In this document: in pieces, positions 9,320 through 17,546 of the stretch | How the letters are laid out: each line of letters begins with the position of its first letter | How positions within the stretch are numbered: the stretch's first letter is position 1 | Assembly: GCA_943914465.1 (NCBI GenBank) | Contig: CALUCD010000003.1 | Span: 156,317-220,316, forward strand | From: an uncultured Corynebacterium sp. | GTDB taxonomy: Bacteria > Actinomycetota > Actinomycetes > Mycobacteriales > Mycobacteriaceae | Direction of reading: 5' to 3' | DNA: 64,000 nucleotides | Notes under the pieces: generated by a model | What the model saw: the letters and a program-made list of their open reading frames with translations, nothing else | What the model was told of the DNA's origin: nothing | Databases searched by the model: none | Program-made: the position numbers and the translations under genes

Positions 9320-10971
9320 TGCTCCGCCCCCACTTCACGATGAGGCTGCGTGAGGTACACACTGTAGAAGCTGGGACGCGCGACCGCCTCGGTGTCAAAA
9401 CCGTTCACATGTGGCGCAAGTGCATACACTTGTGGTTCTTCAAATAGCGGTAGTATGTACGCCTGATCAGTCACGTAGTCTTGTACCGCTTTCGACGCTG
9501 CGGCGCGGCCTGATGCGTCCGGCGTAGAGACGACCCTTTGGAGCAATTCTTCCAGCGTGGCATCTATCGGCGTGTCGTCGCCGGCGTTGTTGAGCAACGC
9601 ATCGCGCCGACCGATGGCCAAGTGCGATTCGATTACGTCGTAATCTGCGCGTCCGACCATGGTGTGCAACAGCTGCACTCGGTTGATATCTTTCTGGGCC
9701 GCATTTTGTGTAGCACGATCACCTGCCACCATGTCCAACTCGATACCGAGGTCGAGCAGGTCAGACTGAATCATGGTGATGATTTCCTTAGAGCGTGGCT
9801 GTGGCAGGGCGTGGTTGACCGCCAATTTGAGGCGCTCACCGTCCTTACTACGGATGCCGTCGGGGCCTGGGATCCATCCCGCGTCGTCAAGAAGCTGGCG
9901 TGAACGTTCTGGATCGAATGCGTAGGCGTTGTGTTCTTCCGTGTAGCCAAGCGCGGTCGAAGCCAGTGGTGATGACGCCAACGGGTAGGAATCGGACAAA
10001 AGAATGCGAATTATTTCCTCGCGGTCAATGCCGTGGATAATTGCTTGGCGTACTCGAATGTCTTGCAGTAGTGGGTGATTAAAGCGCAAGGCTAATGAGT
10101 TGTTCACTCCATTTGTACCGGCTGAGATGATATCGACACCATGGTCGCGCAGATGGCGCTCAACCGGCGGTGAAATGCTTCGCGCAGCATCGGCCTGCCC
10201 GCTCAGTAACGCACCAGATCGCACTGCTTCCTCTGCTGCAAGCGTGTAGTGAATGCCATCAAGACGCGCTCTACCTTGATGCTCGAGTGACGGTGGAGCC
10301 CAGTTGTAGTCCTCACGAACACGCAGCACAAGATCAGTACCCAGCGTTTCCTCGTCAACTACAAACGGTCCGGATGCGATCACGTTCTTCGCACCGCCAG
10401 GCCCAAAGTCCTCATTGCGCAGTTTCAAGGTCGCATCTGCGAGCAAACCCGCGTTATATGTAGACGTCGCCTGAGCAAACCCAGGTGATGGCTCGGTAAA
10501 GAAGAAGCGCACCGTATCGTGGTCGACCACTTCACCGTGGTCATAGTTTGAAATCTGCTCGGAGACATTGAGCAGACGTTCTTTATCCCCTTTTCCGTAC
10601 AGATCAAAGTTATCGACCACATTTTGCGCCGTCAGTTGGGTGCCGTCGGAATACGTCACGTCTGTCCGAATGTCGAAGGTGAATACCGTGGCGTCTTCAT
10701 TGACTTCCGGAAGCGAGGTGGCAATCCAGGGCTGCAGTTCCAAGGTACGCGGATCTTGGTAGAGCAGCCGGTCGGTCAACTGGTTAACAACCCCGCCATT
10801 GGGATAGAACCCGGCAGCTGGCGGGTACAGGCTGTTGAACCAATTCGGCTCGAGGTAGGTCAGCACATTATCGGTGTCACCGCCCTCACCACCTTGTGCA
10901 GCCGTGCAACCGGCGAGCAGTGCTACTACCGCCCCAATTGTGAGTGGGGCGGCTGCCTTGTTCAGGATCAC
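9316..10971 (-). CDS. ABC transporter substrate-binding lipoprotein (SBP family 5, KPN_01854-like)
   Basis: 551 residues from the GTG at 10971, which has AAGGA about nine bases upstream; a longer frame to 11004 lacks such a site. A short signal peptide ends in the lipobox VALLAGC. The mature part has the family-5 features: YLEPNWFNSLYPP at the N-terminus, FTFDIRTDVTYSDGTQLTAQNVVDNF, and RQAIIHGIDREEI. The start of the mature protein and the operon partners fit the KPN_01854 subfamily, which travels with CMD/peroxidase-domain genes. It is the first gene of a five-gene operon (binding protein, DppB, DppC, ATPase, CMD fusion). Ligand unknown. Confidence 0.9.
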   Translation of the reverse strand: MILNKAAAPLTIGAVVALLAGCTAAQGGEGGDTDNVLTYLEPNWFNSLYPPAAGFYPNGGVVNQLTDRLLYQDPRTLELQPWIATSLPEVNEDATVFTFDIRTDVTYSDGTQLTAQNVVDNFDLYGKGDKERLLNVSEQISNYDHGEVVDHDTVRFFFTEPSPGFAQATSTYNAGLLADATLKLRNEDFGPGGAKNVIASGPFVVDEETLGTDLVLRVREDYNWAPPSLEHQGRARLDGIHYTLAAEEAVRSGALLSGQADAARSISPPVERHLRDHGVDIISAGTNGVNNSLALRFNHPLLQDIRVRQAIIHGIDREEIIRILLSDSYPLASSPLASTALGYTEEHNAYAFDPERSRQLLDDAGWIPGPDGIRSKDGERLKLAVNHALPQPRSKEIITMIQSDLLDLGIELDMVAGDRATQNAAQKDINRVQLLHTMVGRADYDVIESHLAIGRRDALLNNAGDDTPIDATLEELLQRVVSTPDASGRAAASKAVQDYVTDQAYILPLFEEPQVYALAPHVNGFDTEAVARPSFYSVYLTQPHREVGAEQ

Positions 10972-11035
10972 GTCACGACTTCCTTTCTCACTGCTGCAGC
11001 TCACTCCTTGAGTTAGACAACCTTGTACTCTGCCA

Positions 11036-11053
11036 ATAGACTATGCAGTCTAT
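11036..11053. promoter_or_regulatory. Inverted repeat in the divergent ABC/flavoprotein promoter region
   Basis: ATAGACT-ATGC-AGTCTAT has perfect 7-bp arms. An outer partial pair, TTAGAC at 11013 and GTCTAA at 11071, flanks it. It sits between the divergent binding-protein and flavoprotein genes, a natural place for a shared operator. No regulator gene is adjacent. Confidence 0.5.
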
Positions 11054-11096
11054 AGAGAGTAATCACAATCGTCTAATTTGTGGAGGTATTTGATTC

Positions 11097-13037
11097 GTGG
11101 TTGCCGTCGCCATTATTGGTGCAGGTCCTCGCGGCATATCTATCACCGAGCGCATCGCGGCCTACCTCAATCAGACCGAATCTCGCGACCCTTTGACGTT
11201 GCATGTAATTGATGATGTTCAAGTGGGCGCCGGGCGGGTTTGGGACACCCGCCAGACACACACGCTTTGCATGAATACTCTCGCGGGCGCGGTGACCCTG
11301 TTCACTGAGCCAGGCGCGACGGTCACCGCACCGGTTTTCGAAGGGCCAACAATGTACGAATGGATTCAACTCCTCCGCGGTGACGGCGACGAAGTGAGTG
11401 AGACAAAGCACTCACTCTTCCAGGCCCACCCCCCAACTCCTCTCGATCAGTTCGTCACCGAGATCCGTTCCACCCGCCCCGAGTCCAATCCGTCTCGCGC
11501 CCTCTATGGCGAGTACCTCCGGTGGGTGTGGAAGGTCGCCCGCGCACAACTTCCGGCTGCAGTCTCAATCATTGAGCACCACACCCATGCAGTCTCAATT
11601 TCAGCTGAAGAAACCTCGGACGCCATCACGCTTAGCGACGGCACCTGCATCCACGCTGACGCCACTGTTCTGGCCTCTGGCTGGGTGCTGCCGAAGTTGA
11701 CGCCCGCACAGCATGAGTTTGCGACGTCCGGGTTGGTCTACATTCCTCCGAACAACCCCGTAGAGCAAGAGGTGTCTCGCATCCGCCCCGGTGAGCGTGT
11801 GTTGGTGCGCGGGTTGGGGATGGGTTTTTTCGACCTGATGGCCCTGACCACGCTCGAGCGCGGAGGTCGCTTTGTTCCAGACCAATCCGAAAGGTCAGGG
11901 CTGCGCTACGAGGCGGCAGGAGACGAGCCCGTTTTCGTCGTAACGTCAGGGCGGGGTTATCCCTATCTGCCCAAATCTGAGTATCACTCGCTGCCACCGA
12001 AGGCAGACCTCACACGCCTTCAACAGGCAATAGCCGCTCACCACGTACCTGATGGCAGCGGTGAGCTTTCCTTCAGCAACGATCTGTGGCCCGCCCTCGT
12101 CCGCGACGCCTACACCGAGTACTACCGCACCCTCGCACGTGTACGCCCCGCAGCACTTCACGTGCCACTCGTTGATCTACTTGGTGCGATTGACACAGCC
12201 GACATCGAAGCGCATGCCACCCCATACAATATTGTCCCGATCAGCGTCGCGCTTACTCAAACACTTGCAGACATGACCTCTGAACCGTTCAGGATGGAGC
12301 AATATGTCGATCCGCTCAACGCAACGGATACGCTGTCGCTCACGACGCTCAACCAGCAGGTGACGGAGTCAATGGCCCGCGATATTGCCCAAGCTGTGGC
12401 CGCGCGAAATGCTCCGGTTAAGGCCGCGTTATGGGCCATCTCTGCAGCTCGTAAACCGGTAGCAATAGCCACCGAGAACGGGCGTGGTCGCCGGGAGCCC
12501 GCACTGCGGCAATATATGGCGTTTGGCCAGATGGTCGGCTCGGGACCACCGCTGTTTCGAACCCGTGAATTGCTGGCGCTCGCCGACGCGGGGTACGTCA
12601 CGTTTCTCGGGCCCAACCCCGCGATTGAGATTCAACGCGATACTCACGGAGTTGCCACCGCGTTTCACGCCACGAGTCAGTCCCGCACCGTGACGGCGAC
12701 CACGCTGGTTGATGCTTTCCTCCCCAACCCCGATATCACCCAGCCGGCCGACGAACTCACACAGTCGCTTGTTCGCAACGGAAGAATCCGGCCCTTCGCC
12801 ACCGACGGAGTTGAGACCTCTTCTCCGGAAACCGATGCAGCGACGCGGCGCACCGTGCACCCCGACGGAACTCTCGACCCCCGGCTTCATATTGTCGGCA
12901 TACCCACCGGCAGGCAGTGGGCAGACACGACCATCTCCCCCATGCCGGGCACCGACCCGCGCATGCTGCAAGAAACCGACCAAACTGCGCGTTCGCTGCT
13001 CGCTCAGGCCGGCGTTCTCTCCCCAGCTGCACGTTAG
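11097..13037 (+). CDS. FAD/NAD(P)-binding oxidoreductase
   Basis: 646 residues from a GTG with GGAGG ten bases upstream. The N-terminal VAIIGAGPRGISITERIAAYL is the dinucleotide-binding motif of the FAD-NAD(P)-binding family (Pfam NAD_binding_9), followed by HTLCMNTLAG and, near residue 230, a second glycine-rich segment (VRGLGMGFFDLM). Proteins of this type resemble flavin monooxygenases, but the reaction is unknown. It is divergent from the ABC/CMD operon and shares its control region, so it probably acts on the same imported compound (inference). Confidence 0.82.
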   Translation: MVAVAIIGAGPRGISITERIAAYLNQTESRDPLTLHVIDDVQVGAGRVWDTRQTHTLCMNTLAGAVTLFTEPGATVTAPVFEGPTMYEWIQLLRGDGDEVSETKHSLFQAHPPTPLDQFVTEIRSTRPESNPSRALYGEYLRWVWKVARAQLPAAVSIIEHHTHAVSISAEETSDAITLSDGTCIHADATVLASGWVLPKLTPAQHEFATSGLVYIPPNNPVEQEVSRIRPGERVLVRGLGMGFFDLMALTTLERGGRFVPDQSERSGLRYEAAGDEPVFVVTSGRGYPYLPKSEYHSLPPKADLTRLQQAIAAHHVPDGSGELSFSNDLWPALVRDAYTEYYRTLARVRPAALHVPLVDLLGAIDTADIEAHATPYNIVPISVALTQTLADMTSEPFRMEQYVDPLNATDTLSLTTLNQQVTESMARDIAQAVAARNAPVKAALWAISAARKPVAIATENGRGRREPALRQYMAFGQMVGSGPPLFRTRELLALADAGYVTFLGPNPAIEIQRDTHGVATAFHATSQSRTVTATTLVDAFLPNPDITQPADELTQSLVRNGRIRPFATDGVETSSPETDAATRRTVHPDGTLDPRLHIVGIPTGRQWADTTISPMPGTDPRMLQETDQTARSLLAQAGVLSPAAR

Positions 13038-13058
13038 CTGCTGGTAACGTCACCGCGT

Positions 13059-13475
13059 ATGGTCAATGTGTCCGCCGCTGAGGTTCGCAACCGGATCACC
13101 CCGGTCCCCACCCCACTGGTTGTGCGCGCTACTGGGTCGGCGGCCGCTGGCGTTTCTGTGGCGGTGTTGGTTTCTCAAGCACCGGTTGGCATTGCGGTGA
13201 TTACCGCGCTGACCTGCGTGGTGCTCGCACTCGTGATAACGCTTGCGCACCCCTACCGCAAAGCCATGCGAACATTTGCGGTGGAGAAAAACGTGGACAG
13301 GAGGCCGTCGCTAAGCATGCTGCTCCCCCTGATGGTGTGGTGGCTGCTTCTCATGCTCGCGCCGTTGGCAGCATGGCCCGGGTGGGCGGTGGCCCTGGTC
13401 TTCGCCGCGATCAGCGCCGGCGCGTGGGTACTGTTCCCGCATGTGGACGGCTCGCGCCGCCTCGCCTACGTCTAA
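13059..13475 (+). CDS. Small integral membrane protein of unknown function
   Basis: 138 residues with about four hydrophobic segments: residues 24-40, 43-62, 85-101 and 106-125. The N-terminus is polar and the C-terminus ends in a short basic/aromatic tail. I recognise no family. It follows the flavoprotein gene by 21 bases and may be co-transcribed, or may use its own promoter. It converges with guaA, 13 bases away. Confidence 0.6.
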   Translation: MVNVSAAEVRNRITPVPTPLVVRATGSAAAGVSVAVLVSQAPVGIAVITALTCVVLALVITLAHPYRKAMRTFAVEKNVDRRPSLSMLLPLMVWWLLLMLAPLAAWPGWAVALVFAAISAGAWVLFPHVDGSRRLAYV

Positions 13476-13488
13476 GAGGAGACGCTAG

Positions 13489-15060
13489 TTACTCCCACTC
13501 AATAGTGCCTGGCGGTTTAGACGTCACGTCAAGCACGACGCGGTTCACATCCGCCACCTCGTTGGTGATCCGAGTGGAAATAGTCTCAAGCACCTCGTAC
13601 GGCACGCGCACCCAATCTGCTGTCATCGCGTCTTCTGAAGCGACCGGCCGCAGCACGATTGGATGGCCGTAGGTGCGGCCATCACCCTGCACGCCAACCG
13701 AGCGAACATCCGCCAGCAGCACCACCGGACACTGCCAGATCTGCTCATCCAACCCAGCCCGGGTGAGCTCCTCACGGGCAATCGCATCGGCTGCCTGCAA
13801 CGTTTCCAACCGCGCGGCGGTTACCTCACCAACGATGCGAATGCCAAGGCCAGGTCCGGGGAACGGCTGCCGGTTCACAATTACCTCCGGCAGGCCCAGC
13901 TCACGCCCCACTGCACGCACCTCATCTTTGAACAGCAACCGCAGCGGCTCAACGAGGGTGAACTCCACATCATCAGGCAACCCGCCGACATTGTGGTGGC
14001 TCTTAATATTCGCGGTGCCGGTCCCGCCGCCGGATTCCACCACATCCGGGTACAAGGTGCCTTGGACCAAAAAGTCCACGCTCTGATCCCCCGCATGCTC
14101 GGAGAGCACGCCCGCAACCGCGCGTTCAAAGGAACGGATGAACTCCGCCCCGATCGCTTTGCGCTTTGCCTCCGGGTCAGTAACACCAGCCAGCTGAGAC
14201 AAAAACGCCTCGCGCTCATCAACCGTGACTAGGCGCGCACCCGTCGCGGCGACAAAATCAGTCTCCACCTGCTCGCGTTCACCTTGGCGCAACAACCCGT
14301 GATCCACGAAAACGCACGTGAGCCGATCCCCGATCGCCCGTTGCACGAGCGCTGCGGCCACCGCAGAATCCACACCGCCAGAAAGCCCACAAATCGCGCG
14401 GCCCTGACCAACCTGTGCGCGCACCTGCTCCACAAGCTGCTCCGCAATGTTCGACGCCGTCCAGTTCTGCTCAATTCCGGCAATTTCTGTGAGGAACCGA
14501 GTGAGTACCTGCTGGCCATGCGGCGAATGCATGACCTCCGGGTGGTACTGCACGCCGGCGAAACCGCGACTGGCATCTTCAAACGCCGCCACCGGCGCAC
14601 CCGGGGTTGTCGCCGTCACCGTAAACCCTTGCGGAGCCTCCGTGACTGCATCACCATGCGACATCCACACCGGGTGTGTCTCAGGCGCACCAGCGTGGAG
14701 CACACCGCCGCCACCTTGCAGCTGCATCTGCGTACGCCCATATTCACGCACGTCGGTGTGCGCAACGGTGCCACCGAGTGCCTGCGTCATTGCCTGGAAG
14801 CCGTAGCAGATACCGAAAATCGGGATCCCCAGCTCCGTGATGGCTGGATCAAGCGAGGGGGCACCCTCGGCATACACCGATGACGGCCCCCCGGAAAGCA
14901 CCATCGCCGCCGGGTTCTTCGCTTGCACCTCAGCGGCGGTGACGGTAGACGGCACAACCTCCGAGTACACGTTTGCCTCACGGACGCGACGGGCGATCAG
15001 CTGCGCATACTGTGCGCCGAAATCCACAACAAGAACTGGGCGAATGTTGGGGGAAGTCAC
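13489..15060 (-). CDS. guaA: GMP synthase (glutamine-hydrolysing)
   Basis: 523 residues from the GTG at 15060, the normal length; a frame extending to 15240 is not supported. Converts XMP, ATP and glutamine to GMP. The N-terminal amidotransferase domain shows VLVVDFGAQYAQLIARRVRE, the nucleophile region GICYGFQAM and QYHPEV with the catalytic His; the ATP pyrophosphatase motif ICGLSGGVDSAV and the dimerisation end KPPGTIEWE follow. TACTAT lies seven bases before the GTG, consistent with a leaderless transcript. It is the last gene of the guaB-guaB3-PAS-guaA series. Confidence 0.96.
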   Translation of the reverse strand: MTSPNIRPVLVVDFGAQYAQLIARRVREANVYSEVVPSTVTAAEVQAKNPAAMVLSGGPSSVYAEGAPSLDPAITELGIPIFGICYGFQAMTQALGGTVAHTDVREYGRTQMQLQGGGGVLHAGAPETHPVWMSHGDAVTEAPQGFTVTATTPGAPVAAFEDASRGFAGVQYHPEVMHSPHGQQVLTRFLTEIAGIEQNWTASNIAEQLVEQVRAQVGQGRAICGLSGGVDSAVAAALVQRAIGDRLTCVFVDHGLLRQGEREQVETDFVAATGARLVTVDEREAFLSQLAGVTDPEAKRKAIGAEFIRSFERAVAGVLSEHAGDQSVDFLVQGTLYPDVVESGGGTGTANIKSHHNVGGLPDDVEFTLVEPLRLLFKDEVRAVGRELGLPEVIVNRQPFPGPGLGIRIVGEVTAARLETLQAADAIAREELTRAGLDEQIWQCPVVLLADVRSVGVQGDGRTYGHPIVLRPVASEDAMTADWVRVPYEVLETISTRITNEVADVNRVVLDVTSKPPGTIEWE

Positions 15061-15079
15061 GGCACATATAGTAGCGCGA

Positions 15080-16387
15080 CTACTGCACAGCAGTGCTGAG
15101 CCGCTCAAGTGCGGCGCGCACACCGTCGGTTGAGGGAGCCTCCGATAGCTTGTTGACGGACTTCTGTAGCTGCTCAATCGACGCGTTTGCCGCCGCCATT
15201 GCCTGGTCCACGCGCTGAATGAGTTCACTGATCTGGCCATCGTCAGATGAGGCGGTGGTCTCAGTCCAGCTATCGATCATTTCCAGCGGCAGCTTGGTCA
15301 GTTCAGTAATGGAGGTGACCTTCATCTGCACACGGCGGTGCAACGCGGTGTGAGAAAACACAGCGTCATCCATCTGCCGAACATCAGTATCAAGTGCCTC
15401 AACGAGCAGGCGCATCGACTCGGCGGTCTCTTGGTCCTCATCCCCATCTGCCCCAAGCTCAGTGGCAAATTGCGCAGTCTGCGCTGTGTGGAGACGCGCC
15501 AAAGCGATAGCCATCCGTGCGTTCGCGGTTCTGCTGTAGAGCTCCTCTGCTACCTCAGCCAGCGCCTGGGCATTTTGATCAAGCACTGTGCGCATCGTCG
15601 ACCACACCTGCAGCGGCGCAAGCAGCAATGTACGAGTAGTTTCATCTGCGACGATGTTTTCCATCTCCGCCTTCACGGAGTTGGTCACCTCGTTTTCCTC
15701 CACCAACGTGGCAGTGGCTTTGCGCAGCTCCTCCGTCGCATCTTTGATCGCGGTTTGCGTAGTCATGAACGAGTCGAGCTCGCGGTACAGACCCAACGCT
15801 GCGTCATACACCGCACCCTGCCCCTCGGGAAGCGTGAACCCGGCAGCTTCGCGCGCTTCCACCTCGGCCGGCAGGGCATCGCGAATGAACGCGTCATAGT
15901 CCGGGATGAGTTCAGCGAGCTTGCCGGCGCCGCGTTCAGCTCGCTCACGTTTACCCACACCATCAGCCTCATGCTCGATCGCGTTGGCTTCCTGGTAAAC
16001 CTCACCCGCAGCCGTGAACATCTCAGTCATAGGACGGGTGCGAACAGACAGGAAACTGCCATTCGGCAGCGGAGTCACAGTGGCGAAGACGTCGTACGCC
16101 GAGCCGTTCTTCGCCTTGTTACGGACATAGGCGGCAAACGGGCGCCCCGCCTCGATGGTGTCCCACATCAACTTGAAAGCAGCGCCCGGCATTTCTTCGT
16201 TGCGGATCAAGTTGTGCGGCTGGGAGAGGAGCTCATCCTCTGAGTATTGCGCGTGACGAGCGAAAACCTCGTTGACGTGGGTAATTATCCCTTTAGCGTC
16301 AGTGACGGAAAAGAAAATATCGTTTACGTCGACTTCATGCGCGGGCCCTTCAGGGGCATCACGAAGTATGGTTACACGGTTAGACAT
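15080..16387 (-). CDS. PAS-domain protein with Aer-like sensor and helical C-terminus
   Basis: About 435 residues from ATG 16387. Residues 20-125 form a PAS domain close to the redox sensor Aer: FFSVTDAKGIITHVNEVFARHAQYSEDELL, then QPHNLIRNEEMPGAAFKLMW and KNGSAYDVFATVTPL. The remaining 300 residues are long helices (coiled-coil-like) without the conserved hairpin of a chemoreceptor signalling domain, a HAMP domain, a kinase or a cyclase. Corynebacteria lack flagellar chemotaxis, so its output is unclear. It lies 23 bases after guaB3 and 19 before guaA, so it may be part of the purine operon. The real start may differ from 16387; an in-frame extension reaches 16468 inside guaB3. Confidence 0.78.
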   Translation of the reverse strand: MSNRVTILRDAPEGPAHEVDVNDIFFSVTDAKGIITHVNEVFARHAQYSEDELLSQPHNLIRNEEMPGAAFKLMWDTIEAGRPFAAYVRNKAKNGSAYDVFATVTPLPNGSFLSVRTRPMTEMFTAAGEVYQEANAIEHEADGVGKRERAERGAGKLAELIPDYDAFIRDALPAEVEAREAAGFTLPEGQGAVYDAALGLYRELDSFMTTQTAIKDATEELRKATATLVEENEVTNSVKAEMENIVADETTRTLLLAPLQVWSTMRTVLDQNAQALAEVAEELYSRTANARMAIALARLHTAQTAQFATELGADGDEDQETAESMRLLVEALDTDVRQMDDAVFSHTALHRRVQMKVTSITELTKLPLEMIDSWTETTASSDDGQISELIQRVDQAMAAANASIEQLQKSVNKLSEAPSTDGVRAALERLSTAVQ

Positions 16388-16410
16388 ACCGAGCAGCTTA
16401 ACCAATACGT

Positions 16411-17523
16411 TTACAGTCGCACGACCAGGTCTGCTTTTTGGAATGCTTTTGTATCCGTATAGCCACATTTCGCCATAATCCGGCGAAGGCCACCGATAAG
16501 ATTTATCTTACCAAACGGATCCGCAGAAGGTCCATACAACACCACATTTAATTCGTGGCGCGTTATAGATTCCGCCCGTTCCACCCCGCCACGAGGGAAC
16601 CGTGGGTGGGCTGCTTGCGCCTCCCAATACGTCCCGCAAGCAGCAGCTTCACGCGCTGAGGCGAGTGCCCGGCCGACCATCACCGCGTCTGCCCCACAGG
16701 CAAGAGCAGCCGCAATCTCACCGGCCCCCCTGATATCTGTGTCGGCGATGACATGAACATAACGCCCCTCGGTCTCATCCAGGTAGGCCCGCCGCGCCGC
16801 AGCTACATCAGCAATTGCTGTGGCCAACGGCACTCCGACTGAAGTGTTGTCATTTGCCTCACCGGAGCCCACAATCACCCCCGCTACCCCGGCTCGCATG
16901 AGGTGCGTCGCCGTCGAATAATCAAACACCCCTCCCGCGATCACGGGGACGTCAATCGAGCCGACGAACTCCTTCAGATTCAGCGGTTCGCCACCGCGCG
17001 CGACATGCTCAGCAGAGATCAGCGAGCCTTGGATGAACAGGATCTCGGCCCCGGCAGCGACCACCACCGGCGCCAGCTCGCGTGCATTCTGGGGACTCAC
17101 CCGCACGGCCACCGTCACACCTGCGTCGCGCACCTGGCGGATTCGCTCAGTAAGCAAGTCAGGATCAAGTTTCGCAGCGTGCAGTCGCTGCAGGGTCTGC
17201 GTCGCGTGAGCGAGATTGATGTCGACCGCACTGACCACCTCTTCGAGCGCGCCCTGAAGCGAAGCGTGGCGCCCCCACAGACCCTCTGCGTCAATCACGC
17301 CCAGCCCGCCCTGATTGCCCATCTCAATGACAAACTCAGGGCTGGCAAGCGCATCCGTCGGATGCGAGAGAATCGGAGTAGCGAACGTGTACGCGTCGAT
17401 ATGCCATGCGGTGTCGACGTCTTGCGAAGAGCGAGTGCGGCGCCGCGGCACAATTGAAATGCTGTCCAGCTCGTAGGCCTTGCGGGCGTCGCGCCCAATG
17501 CCGATTTCTACGTATTCGCGCAT
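16411..17523 (-). CDS. guaB3: IMP dehydrogenase-related protein, GuaB3 type
   Basis: 370 residues, matching the family of IMPDH-related proteins that lies next to guaB in actinobacteria. The TIM-barrel segments are present (ARKAYELDSISIVPRRRTRSS at the start, GADAVMVGRALASA near the end), but there are no CBS domains. The loop that carries the catalytic Cys in IMPDH (GSICTTR) reads VGSGEANDNTSVGVP here, with no Cys. Cyanobacterial GuaB3 is reported to be an active IMPDH; whether this one is cannot be told. It starts 23 bases downstream of guaB, in the same operon. Confidence 0.92.
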   Translation of the reverse strand: MREYVEIGIGRDARKAYELDSISIVPRRRTRSSQDVDTAWHIDAYTFATPILSHPTDALASPEFVIEMGNQGGLGVIDAEGLWGRHASLQGALEEVVSAVDINLAHATQTLQRLHAAKLDPDLLTERIRQVRDAGVTVAVRVSPQNARELAPVVVAAGAEILFIQGSLISAEHVARGGEPLNLKEFVGSIDVPVIAGGVFDYSTATHLMRAGVAGVIVGSGEANDNTSVGVPLATAIADVAAARRAYLDETEGRYVHVIADTDIRGAGEIAAALACGADAVMVGRALASAREAAACGTYWEAQAAHPRFPRGGVERAESITRHELNVVLYGPSADPFGKINLIGGLRRIMAKCGYTDTKAFQKADLVVRL

Positions 17524-17546
17524 GGTGCTCTCCTCACCGTGTCCTG

